Positions 11,861-21,600 of a DNA stretch of 64,000 nt are shown here, piece by piece. Position numbers and translations under genes: made by a program. Position 1 is the stretch's first letter. Every line of letters begins with the position of its first letter. The stretch is from Diphasiastrum complanatum. Lineage: Eukaryota; Streptophyta; Lycopodiopsida; Lycopodiales; Lycopodiaceae. The notes beneath the pieces are model-generated. The model was given only the letters and a program-made list of their open reading frames with translations. It did not search any database and was not told the origin of the DNA. Where the stretch lies: contig CM055106.1 in NCBI GenBank assembly GCA_029204225.1, forward strand, positions 13,137,364 to 13,201,363. The letters run 5' to 3'.

Positions 11861-13376
11861 ATTAGGAAAAAGTTGATCCATGCATTGTCAGACGACTTCA
11901 AGTGCGTTACTGATAGTTCACCTAATTTGCATAGACATTGATAGTTGGAAAGGACGGATAATGACCATAGTAGATTTAAGTAGATAGATTTTGTGCTTCC
12001 CAATGCTCCGAGCACTAACATGCAATCATCAATGTATAGTGTCAGCAAATCTAACATGCTCAGTAGGTTGTCCTCTAGTTAAGTAACTAAGTTGCTAAGT
12101 ATTTTGTAAGATAGATCAACGATCATCAATTGAAGCCATTTTTTGCGCTTACTGTCTTGCGCTACTTCACGCTCTTGTACTCATCATTCTTCATTCAATC
12201 AGAGTGCAAGTTTTTGTCACCACTACTGCTTCGTTCTATTGCACATAGCTACTGTTGTTCATTTCATTTTTGTTGGATTTATTTTTACATCCCTAGAGAC
12301 AAATACTACATTAGTGGATGGATCGTAAACTTTATAAGCTTTGTGTTCATCAGGATAGCCAATGAAAATACATGTATTTGTCCTATGATCCAGCTTCTTC
12401 CTAAGTTGTTTAGGAATGTGAATAAAACATATACAACCAAAGATTTTTAAATGACTGACACTAGGCTTGTGCCCATGACAAACTTCATGAGGAGTTTTGT
12501 TGTTGACGGCTTTGGTGCTGGATCTGTTCTGCACGTAACAGGCAGTGGCAATAGCTTCTGCTCAAAACTTCGCAGGTAGGTGTGCTTGATGTAGCATGGA
12601 TCTGGCTGAGTTGAGAAGAGTTCGATTCCTCTTTTCTACAATCTCGTTTAGTTGAGGTGAATAGGAAATGGTGAACTGCCTTCTAATGCCATGTTCAGCC
12701 ATGTAGTCGGACATCTCATTAGAGAGGTATTCGCCGCCACCGTCAGTTTGGAGTGCCTTCACTTTTGTAGACGTTTGTGTCTCAACCATGGCCTTGAATA
12801 TCTTCAAGCATTCAAATGCTTCGGATTTGTGCTTAATGAATATGACTGTAGACCATCTAGAATAATCATCTATGAAAGTGATAAAATAGACTGCATCTCC
12901 TAAGGACGGAGTTGGCATTGGACCACAAAGATCGCTATGTACAAGATCCAATACATGCTTTGTTTTGATGGATTGTTATTTGGGAAACTTGCTCCTAGAG
13001 TGTTTGCCATAGACGCATGATTCACAAAAAAAAAGATTTCCTATCTAATGAAGAAGGAAAATAAAATCCATCAACTAAGTTATTAGAATGCATATAGGAA
13101 AGTGATCTTGTATTTATGTGTCCAAATCGACTATGCCACAGAATAGCATTATTGTTTACATTTTCATGAGAGATGCTAGCTAATGCAACTGAATTAGAGA
13201 GTACGTAAAGATTTCCAACTCTAGTGCATGTAGTCAGAGTAGTATTTTCCTCGAATATTATACACTGCTCAGATGAGAAAGTAACAATGTAGCCCTCATC
13301 AGTTATCTGAGAAGCAAACAATAGTAGCTCAATCCTCCTGTGAAGCGAAATATGTAGCAGCAGTCCAGATGGCAAA
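11850..13376 (-). mobile_element. Copia pre-integrase, integrase and reverse-transcriptase remnant
   Basis: Minus-strand Copia pol read from right to left. The pre-integrase zinc domain has LWHSRFGHINTRSLSYMHSN (13375-13022). Integrase follows with DLVHSDLCGPMPTPSLGD, ALQTDGGGEYLSNEMSDYM and SPQLNEIVEKRNRTLLNSAR (12951-12562), so the three catalytic acidic residues are still present; its C-terminal part with HLKIFGCICFIHIPKQLRKK and CIFIGYPDEHKAYKVYDP is at 12534-12259. A reverse-transcriptase scrap, LLTLYIDDCMLVLGALGS, lies at 12057-11850. The part between integrase and palm is largely deleted. The element stops abruptly at 13320-13376, where Copia RNase H begins on the opposite strand. Confidence 0.9.
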
Positions 13377-13620
13377 CGAGCTCATCTGGATCAAACAGAT
13401 GTTTGAAGGATTTGATGAATCTATTTTTGAACCTTATGTCTTGTTAATGGATAATACTTCAGCAATCTGTCTTACGAAAGATCCTGTATTTCACTCAAAA
13501 ACAAAGCACATAGCTATCAAATATCATGTGATTTGGGACTTAGTTGAGAAGAAGATACTAAGGACAATCTTCATACCCATAGGGAAATGACAACTGATAT
13601 CTTTAAGAAGCCACTCAGTA
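13325..13620 (+). mobile_element. Copia RNase H fragment
   Basis: Reads QSSCEAKYVAAVQMANELIW, then MDNTSAICLTKDPVFHSKTK and [19 protein letters not shown]; a stop after IPIGK interrupts it and a frame change restores FKKPLSKALDTL near 13610. It is the same family as the minus-strand copy at 44746-45300, which has nearly the same residues. It is cut off at about 13630 by the next LTR. Confidence 0.88.
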
Positions 13621-13631
13621 AGGCCTTGGAC

Positions 13632-14011
13632 ACTCTATAAAAGGATGTAACTCGTGGAGAGACACATCTTCTCTCTTCTATCTCTCATTTTGTCATTCTA
13701 CATGGTTCTCTTTGGGTTCTACTACTCATGTGCACTATCTTGGTGATATCTTGCAATCTTCTATGTAGAATGCTCATATTTTGTTATTTTTGGTTTCACA
13801 CGTGTGAAATACATTAGGGTACTGCAGTTGTATGGACAACAAACATATTTTATGTTTTGGTTCATGTTTGATCATTATCTCTTTGAGTTTGCATCTCATT
13901 TTGTATGTAGATGTTGATTTTTTTACATTGGCAGGATTGTTGGTTTGCTCCTTATTGTAACCAAAGATCAGGGACATGGATTGGATCTTGAATGATCTGA
14001 AATCCTTCACA
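13632..14011 (+). repeat. Copia 5' LTR (partial)
   Basis: The right end is fixed by CTTCACA immediately followed by a primer-binding site at 14012. A TATA-like CTCTATAAAAGGATG at about 13632 and a CT-rich segment after it fit the promoter and R region. The left end with TG is not clear; the LTR may be truncated at the junction with the RNase H fragment. Confidence 0.55.
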
Positions 14012-14023
14012 TGGTATCATAGC
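14012..14023 (+). promoter_or_regulatory. Copia primer-binding site
   Basis: TGGTATCATAGC differs at one base from the usual TGGTATCAGAGC, which pairs with the 3' end of initiator methionine tRNA. It primes minus-strand DNA synthesis in Copia elements and marks the end of the 5' LTR. Confidence 0.8.
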
Positions 14024-14615
14024 TATTATGTTTCAGGTTATTAAAGGATCAACCATCTTTAGCAAGGATTTGGAGGAGTTACCAATGTTAGAGCATGCTA
14101 GATTGATCTCTACTAAAAAAATCAGCATTTTTGCATGTGTATAATGGATCTTTTGTAGGTCAAAACTCAATATAGGATTATATACTTCATCAATTCTGAT
14201 TTCACACTTGGTTTACTGGATTTGGATGATTTTTTGGTGTATTAGGAAGGTCTCATTGGAGTCTACAAGATGATACATCAAGTTTCTAGAAATTGCACGT
14301 AGAATTTGAGATATTCAATTTGTTGTGATTTTGTCAAAAACCTAATTTTGATTGGATCTCTAGTTTGTGAGGTTACTGAACTTCATTTGAGTGTGTTTCA
14401 ATCTTAGGAAGTGGCGAGAATGATTAGATTGAGGATGGATCATAGATTGATCAAAATTTCACTATTCTATGTGTTGATTTTATAGTTAGAGGTGCTAGAA
14501 GAGATTTGAGAGGTTCCATATCTTTGTGATTTCTTCTTGAGTTCATTTGTTGACATTCAAGAGAGTGCTTTGTGCATTGGAACATGTTAAAAGAAGAAGA
14601 TCAGGTCATTGCAAC

Positions 14616-15281
14616 ATGGCTACAAGTGGAGGCTTTATGTTGGACGATAATGATAGGCTTACCTCAAGTAACTATTCACCGTGGAAAGTGAGGATGGAAT
14701 CACTTCTTGAGATGAATGAGTTGATGGAGATTGTTGCAGGTGTGGAGGAGAGGCCTCAAGCACCTCAAGATCAAGTGAGGTATGACAAGAGAGCAAAGAA
14801 AGCTCTACACATGATTAAGATGAATGTTACCAATGAACTTCTCAAGGAAGTTGGTAAGTGCACATCATCTTTGGAGGCTTGGGAAGCTTTGAAGAAGCTT
14901 TATGAATCCAAGTCTACATCAAGAGTGCTTACTATTAGGAGGCAAATCTTTCAAAGTTTGCAAAAGAAGGAAGAGAGTACTCATGCTTTTGTTTTGAGGG
15001 TTAAAGCATTCAATGATGAGTTAGCATGTATTGATGAAAGCAGTAAGGAGGTAGAACTTGTTCAAGTTATACTTAATGGCTTGTTGGATGATCATGCTAA
15101 TCTTGTTCAAAGTTTTGCTATTCAAAAGATTTTTTCAAGTATTGTGGATTTGCAAGAGATTTTGGTAAATGAGATGTATAGGCTTCAATCAAGAAGAGGT
15201 GGATCTACATCAACATCTCATTTTGAAGAGGAGGCTATGTTTATCAAAGGCAAGTTCAAGGGCAAAAGAAGACTCAAGTAA
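14616..15281 (+). CDS. Copia Gag (UBN2-type) polyprotein fragment, 221 residues
   Basis: Capsid-like Gag of a Ty1/Copia retrotransposon, which packages element RNA. The frame opens further upstream, but I chose the ATG at 14616 (MATSGGFMLDDNDRL) because this start, a few residues before the conserved LTSSNYSPWKVRMESLLE block, fits the family. Further motifs are RAKKALHMIKMNVTNEL, SSLEAWEALKKLYESKS, LQKKEESTHAFVLRVKAFND and VELVQVILNGLLDDHANLVQ. It is intact through the UBN2 region but stops at KGKFKGKRRLK without the CCHC zinc knuckle, protease or pol that normally follow. It lies about 590 bp behind the primer-binding site. A related Gag relic is at 63350-63740. Confidence 0.9.
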   Translation: MATSGGFMLDDNDRLTSSNYSPWKVRMESLLEMNELMEIVAGVEERPQAPQDQVRYDKRAKKALHMIKMNVTNELLKEVGKCTSSLEAWEALKKLYESKSTSRVLTIRRQIFQSLQKKEESTHAFVLRVKAFNDELACIDESSKEVELVQVILNGLLDDHANLVQSFAIQKIFSSIVDLQEILVNEMYRLQSRRGGSTSTSHFEEEAMFIKGKFKGKRRLK

Positions 15282-15978
15282 GGTCAAAGGAGTAGCAAGG
15301 AAGTGTCATTCAAGTTTACTTTACTTCTTATATCTTGTGTTTGAGCTATTTCATGTGGATGTGTGCAAATTGTCAAGATATGGAGAAACTAGCCACATTG
15401 TCTTGCAATATCTTATTGTTGGAGTTGTACTAGCATTCTTGGCTAGTTTTGCTGATGGAAATGAAGCTATTGAAGGTTCATTATGTCACTCATTCATGGC
15501 CAAGTCATCAAGTGTTGATGATATCTTGTGGCAAGATGGAGATGGAGGCTCATTCATGGAGTTTTATGGTGGAGACATATCAAGAAAGGACAAAGTTGGA
15601 GGAGATGAGCAAGCAAATGGTCATCACTCACATTTATTGTTTGGTTGCTATAATTTTCCAGAGAGTTCAAAGTTTGAAACATGGAGGAATCATTTCATTC
15701 ACATTCTATTTGGTTCTTCATGTTCTAGTTATATCTTGATGTGTAAAATTGATGCAAGAAATAGTGAAGCATCCAATTTGGACACTATTCTCTATATCAA
15801 TTATGAAAGATACTTTAGAACCTTAGAAAGGAGATCTATACTTAGGATGGAGATCATTCTAAAGTTGGACCAAAGTTCTATTGTCAAAACTATGCCAAAA
15901 CTAGTTGAAGAGGGTATTACAAAAAGTGGATTAATGCAACTAGGATCTTATCACCTACTGCCATCAATTACAACATAA
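15282..15978 (+). other. Open frame behind Copia gag, no known family
   Basis: A frame shifted by one base relative to gag is open from inside gag (15169) to 15978; the part behind gag is about 232 codons. It carries a hydrophobic stretch (about 15400-15450, ETSHIVLQYLIVGVVLAFLA) and later FGCYNFPESSKFETWRNHFI, none of which matches Copia protease, integrase or reverse transcriptase. A second frame is also open over 15449-15739, so the low stop density may be a composition effect. It may be captured DNA inside a gag-only element or chance. It ends close to the antisense Copia LTR at 15990. Confidence 0.35.
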
Positions 15979-15989
15979 TCAGACACTGA

Positions 15990-16175
15990 GAATGCACAAG
16001 AAAGAGCATTGCCGTTACAACCTCTACTTTCCTCATTATGATAATAAAGAACAAAGAATGAAAAGGTATACAAAATTGATGATAACCAACTTTAGGGTTA
16101 GGTCACCAGATTAGGGTTTTGACCACTATTAAGCTAGTAACCTAGTATGTACCAAATAAACAATATATGACATAT
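15990..16175 (-). repeat. Copia 3' LTR (minus strand, partial)
   Basis: On the minus strand TATTGGAATATG starts at 16175 behind the polypurine run TTAAGGGGGAG; the expected first bases TGTTGG are mutated to TATTGG. The far end is not defined. Confidence 0.5.
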
Positions 16176-16179
16176 TCCA

Positions 16180-16404
16180 ATACTCCCCCTTAATGATTAG
16201 TTTATGTTCCCAAACATTCATCAAGGTTCGAAAGTATTCAAATTTTTCTTTTTCAAGAGGTTTTGTCAATACGTTAGCAACTTGCTCATTGGTGGAGCAA
16301 TAAACCAATTCCACTTCTTTAGAATTCACAAGTGGTAATGAGTTTCGACGAGCATGAAACACTGGATTCTTAGAAATCTGTATACAACTATAGTAGATAG
16401 CCAC
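16180..16404 (-). mobile_element. Copia RNase H tail (minus strand)
   Basis: Short C-terminal end of Copia pol: NPVFHARRNSLPLVNSKEVE and STNEQVANVLTKPLEKEKFE. It reads through the polypurine tract because the original stop is lost. Everything upstream is missing. Confidence 0.8.
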
Positions 16405-17401
16405 GTGAGACTAAAATCAGTATAAGAAAAAATACAAGAGCAAACAAGAGTAGCAAGATCATCTGATCATTCTTTATTCCTATTTATGTACTATTGATTT
16501 CAGATATGTTAAAAACATGCTTTTGTCTTCTATCAATTCTTTCCAATATTGCGATTGTCTATTTTGAAAGTGTATTTGGTTTCTAGCATATATGAATCAT
16601 TATGTTTGTGTGTATAGCGAATAGCGCAAGATAAGTTTGTTTACCATTGATCATGAAGACATTGTTAGTTACAATGTGTAGTGCACTTTGACAGATTCAA
16701 TGAGTCATTATTTGAATTTTTTCAGTTCTAATTGAATTGGCCTGAAGTGCAATTTTGTTCTCCAGCTAGGTGCTTGTAAGGGAAAGCTTCTCAAGATCCT
16801 GCTTACAGGAAAAAACACAAGAAAATACACTGTGGAGAAACCACCCAACCAAGTAGAACCAAGTAGAAGCAACCGATCAATCTCCATAAGCTTCATCCCC
16901 AAGCCAAGGAATAGGAAGCAAGAGATGAGAGAACCTAACGATGAAACACCAAAATAAATGATAGAATAGGGCAAATTTCTAATGGATATATGGACCCAAG
17001 ACCACCTTGTGCATGTAGTCATGCAAGGCCTAAACCTCTCTATTAAAAAATTCCATTGCTATTGATACTCTACACATGCATTGACTGTCTTAAACCATGT
17101 ACTAACTCCAAATAATGTATCTGGGCCTCACAAGGTTACTAATACTTTACGGGTCCTGTCTAGTATGACGTTGCATAACCAATAATCTCGAGCACTGGAT
17201 ATTATCCTTAGCCACTTGCAACATTTTTTGCATATCATGCAAGAAATCGACAACCTTCTGGATCTTACATCTCCACATTAACATGAGATCTAGGTTGAGA
17301 ACCGTACATAAGCATACAAGGACTGTAACTTATAGCAACACGCAGTAATGACACTCCAATTACATGCGATAATGGTTATTGGTCGTATTTGTGCTTATTA
17401 C
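16405..17401. other. Unassigned intergenic stretch
   Basis: No gene recognised. A minus-strand frame of 104 codons at 17022-16708 is hydrophobic (repeated Leu, Phe, Ser) but has no family motif or splice context. Confidence 0.3.
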
Positions 17402-17883
17402 TAGTGTTGGACGGGTATACAAGGTCTCGGGCCTCGGCTGGTATCAATAATGAGTATTAACATGATATCACAAAACCTACTCGATTGGTATATGATTTTG
17501 TAATACCAGGGTCTAGAACTGGATCCCCAGTATTAACTATCTTACTATTCATAATGATACTCGAGTTTGGGAGATTTTGTGGATTTTTGCTCTTGTATCA
17601 AAGGTAATATTATTTTTAGTAATTTTTTTGATATTTAAAATTTTTTATATCTCAAATTGTGACATTACCTTTTAAAAAGAGTATATTTAGCAATTCGTAC
17701 ATGTTCATACCCGAGTTGATAATTGGCTGGTATCACAAGCGGTTGTTGCAGGTTGAACAACATAATGATACCAGTCCTATTTATACTAGTCTACAACTCG
17801 TATATGCTTATATTATTAATTGGTATCATTTTTTAAGAAAACTCGAGGGTGGTATCACAAATTTTGATACCCGCGTAACATTG
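17402..17883. mobile_element. Short non-autonomous hAT-like element (MITE)
   Basis: The two ends are imperfect inverted repeats: TAGTGTTGGACGGGTATACA at 17402 and, on the other strand from 17883, CAATGTTACGCGGGTATCAA. The TAGTGTT/CAATGTT starts are like hAT termini. The words GGTATCA and TGATACC recur inside at least six times, as subterminal transposase-binding motifs often do. No coding sequence is present. I could not find a matching 8-bp target duplication (CTTATTAC left, GTGGCGAC right), so the exact ends are uncertain. Confidence 0.55.
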
Positions 17884-17949
17884 GTGGCGACGTTAGACTC
17901 AACAAAGACCTAAATTACTTAAAAAAATTACATCTCTAGCTTTGAGGTT

Positions 17950-18504
17950 GCTTATTGAGGGCTAAAGTACACGTAAGAAATCATCACAACAGACAAAGCA
18001 AGATTCAGCGTAAGCGCTTCCACAGCGAGAAGCGGGGCTTCCACCCTTTTGGCATGGCCCCTCCTTCCGTACCCTGATAACTGGTTCAAAGTCCGCCACC
18101 GTTGGATCTGATTTTGACACGTTTTGGGATTAACCATTGAAAGATGTACCAAATGGCAACTCTGCCACGTGCACGAAATCCAAGTGGTCCGGCCATTAAG
18201 CCCCATCACTTCCGTATATCGTCAATGAACAAAAGCTCTCGTCTTATCTCTCGCCTGACGATGGCGATGGCGATGGCGATGGCGGTGGCGGTGGCGGTGG
18301 CGGTGGCGCCTGATCGCTTCATCCGCAGTACAATACATTTGTGATAATCAGATAGTCGAAGAGAGCAGGCAGGGCGCTGTCATAGGGTCAGGATCGTAGG
18401 TTTTCTGATAGATGAATATTGGCTCTGTGTTTAGGGTTTCAGTTTCATTGTAGGGATTGAGCAATCAGCGTTTTAGTAAGCCCTGCTGAGAGGTTGGAGG
18501 CAAA
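17950..18504 (+). promoter_or_regulatory. LEO1 promoter and 5' leader region
   Basis: The stretch before the LEO1 start is richer in GC than its surroundings. It contains a G-box core CACGTG at 18166-18171, a light- and stress-linked bZIP/bHLH site in plants, and telo-box-like TTAGGGTTT near 18431. No convincing TATA box was found, as is common for broadly expressed plant genes. The transcription start is not determinable here. Confidence 0.55.
18259..18308. repeat. GATGGC/GGTGGC hexamer array
   Basis: About four GATGGC units followed by about four or five GGTGGC units, about 200 bp before the LEO1 start codon and probably within its 5' leader or core promoter. Confidence 0.9.
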
Positions 18505-18609
18505 ATGGCTGAAGAAAAGCGGCACGAGATGATGGAAACTTTGTTCGGAGCCGAGTCTGGTGACTCGGATGAAGAGCTGGAGGCAGCTCCTTTGTCTGGC
18601 GTTTATTCT
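18505..18609 (+). CDS. LEO1: LEO1 exon 1
   Basis: Residues 1-35, starting [20 protein letters not shown] in good start context (GCAAAATGGC) and ending GVYS before donor GTGAGT. The MMETLFG..SDSDEE pattern is typical of the Leo1 N-terminus. Confidence 0.9.
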
Positions 18610-21600
18610 GTGAGTTTCAAAAGGCTTTGTTGTTTAGAATTAAGTGATGATTTTAAATGCATAATGGCAGTTGTTCCTTTTGGTATCACTCATCTTAACA
18701 TGAGCAAATTTAATGATGCGAGGCGTTCATAATTGATGGCAGCTATATGCGTGGTTGTTTTGAATCCCACAAAACGGATTTCAACAAAATTTCTGGCCTT
18801 GTCTATAGAACTATCACACAGTAATGCATAATGCAGTTCAACCTGCAACAAGTATTTGTGAATCTATTTCAACTGGATTAATTTCTATTCTCAAGTGGTC
18901 CTTCTGTATGAATGGCATTTAAGGCTTTCTTGCAACGATATTTAGTTGCACAAGTATCAATATGCAAAATACATGCTCAGTACATCTACAGGAATATGTA
19001 AATATAAGGTCAAGCCGAGTTCCGAGCCTGAAGCTCCTAGGAATCCCCTTTCAGCAGCAACTGGACTCGAGCCTATTTCTTCAAGGACGCTATAACCACT
19101 TTAATGCAACTCGGGTACTGCCGTGTATTACTTTCAAATTCAAATACAAACTGACTGTGATGTCAGTGACATCTCTTGTTGATATCGTACTAAGTTCAAC
19201 TTCTATTGAGTTTCTTTCTGGGACTAACAAGCAGGATGTATTAGACCGCTAGGCCACCCTGACTGACAGCTCTATTTGATACCTGCTGAAGCTGCTATTG
19301 AGCATTGGATGCCAAAAAAACAAAGATCGTGCTGATGTGCTTTATTTAGCACTCTGTTTGTCCTTCAAGAGGGTCCTGTGTAGTGTTTAGTACTACAAAA
19401 ATCAGTGCTGCCTTCTTCAGTTAACTTTGCAGTTTTTCTAGATTTTGCATGTCTGGCGTTTGCAGAATATTGTTACAGACAGCTTATGCTGGTTAATATT
19501 TTTTCAATGGCAGGATGAGGAGGCAGAAGCTGTACCTGAAGGCGAAGCTGAAAGTGAAGGTGAAAGGGAGAGTGAAATAGAAAGAGAAGAAAGTGAAGGT
19601 GAACAAGGCTATAGTGATGGTGGAGGTGAGGTCAATCAACGGCGTTACATGGGACAAGCCGTGGGAGGTGAAGCGAGTGATGATGGCGGGGAAGAAGCAA
19701 GTTTTGAGGTAGGCGGTGTCGGAGGGGAAGGAAGCGACGAGGGCGGAGGAGAGGGCAGTGTAGAGAAAGGTGGAGAAGCAAGTTATGAGGGAGGTGAAGA
19801 TAGTGATGAAGGAAGAGAGAGCAGTGTTGAGAAAAGAGATGCAGATCATGAGGCAGAACCAGAGAGTGAAGAAAGGGAGGAGGGGACTGAAGAGAGAGGT
19901 GAGGCAAGTGAGGATGGAGGAGAAGCGAGTGTTAATGGTTCTGAACACTATGAACGAGCTCAGGACATGGAGGAGGATAATGATGAAGAAGGAAATGCCA
20001 GCAGGGAACCGAGGTTTTTCTTTACTCTATGTTATTATTAGTACCTTTTCTTTGTTCCCAATGGTGCATATCATGTGTATTTTTGTTTAAAGTCGATATA
20101 TTTTTTTTCATTTTATTGAAGTCTGCAGATTAACCTTAATCTTCATGGCAGAAACTTCATTGACATAATACCTATTGCTGCTTATTATGCGATCGATTTT
20201 CTTTACTATTAGGTGTAAATTATGGTTGATATTCATGTAGAATATCTTTCTTGTCAATCTTCATGCCCCATTGCTCAAGACCAAGCTTGCTTCAAAGCTT
20301 GTGGTTAGTTGAGAGGCTTGTCTTTTGAAAACAAATATAGATTACAAGATATGGAACTTAAACTTTCAAGGAGATATGGGCAAGTGTTGTTGTTGACAAG
20401 GATGAGCTATTGATAAACTTTAGTCTATGGTGATATCTAGATGGACCTTGGGTCTGCAATGCTATTTATTATTTGCCAGTTAGACCATATACTTTGGGCC
20501 CGAGGGCTATCTATTATCTGTCAAGACGTTCATTCTTAGGCCCCAAACCTAACTCACAAACTCTAGGCTGTTAGATGGTATAAATGTGTATGGGACCTCA
20601 TTGCTGAGGGTTGATTTGCTTAAGTAGTAGCTTCTTAGCAACAAAGTAGTTTGGAATATAGTTAGAATGTTAACTTCAGTCCATGTTCATATAGTCTAAA
20701 ATATTCTTTTCATATTTTGTAGACTATAGATGTTCTCTGTGTCATGTGTCATCTTGGTTGGAACTTGGTATTAGAGCGCTTTTTGAGTAGGGACAAAATG
20801 CTACTTATCATCAGCTTCAAACTGCTTTTTGCTGGGCTCACTAGCTGCTAGAGATTTCATCCACAATTAGTTTTTTTGTTGGTCTTGAGGAGAAAAACCC
20901 TAATGGCTATCTCTTGCTTTTTTCTTCTACAATTTTCGAATTATCAATTTGCCTAGATCTTTAGACTCCTCTTGGGTGCCCACGAATATGTAAGATTTTT
21001 TAGTTTTAAAGTAGCAAGTTGTATGGGCATCCAAGTTCACACTTTTGCTAGGTTTCTGAAAACTTTGCCACTCAAATCTTTTTTGTTTCCTTCGAGGCAA
21101 TTTGTTGATCACCTGGTTTCTTGCAGAGGCCTCTATTTCCACTCGTAACTCTTGATTTTGATGTCTAGAAGTTGACATACTGATTTTCCAATGTCCACCA
21201 ACTTCAATAGCCTTCTTTTATGTACTTTTTCGTGTCAAGTTTCTAAAAATTTTCATCAATATTCTTACTACACCAAGGCAAATTTGCTGCACTTTATAGG
21301 TCTTGACTTTGATATGTAGAAGTTTATTTTATGATTTTTTAGTTTTCATCAGCTTTTTGGAACTCATCTTTCTGGTGCTTGTTTGGTTCGCATATGTTAT
21401 ATTGCTTTTCAGTTTTGGTGCATGAGCCTATTGCATAAAGAGCTTTGATGTTTAGACTAGTAGTTTTGGCATTAAAATGTATGGCTGTTGTTTTGGATGG
21501 GATGGGCAATGACAAGGAGGAAAATCTTATTAGATAAAAAGGTTGGTCAAGTAAGTTGCACTTTATTGAGGCACTTGTAAACATTGTGAATATTTCAGCT

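Noticed and set aside
14012-14023. Primer-binding sites as tRNA genes
   Set aside because: Only 12 bases match the tRNA 3' end; there is no cloverleaf around any of them.
17394-17891. An 8-bp target duplication around the hAT-like miniature element
   Set aside because: The flanks CTTATTAC and GTGGCGAC do not match in any register I tried.
19493-19948. Long minus-strand frames (151 and 91 codons) opposite LEO1 exon 2
   Set aside because: They are shadows of the Glu/Gly-rich exon; the antisense translation is only Phe/Ser/Thr/Leu low complexity.
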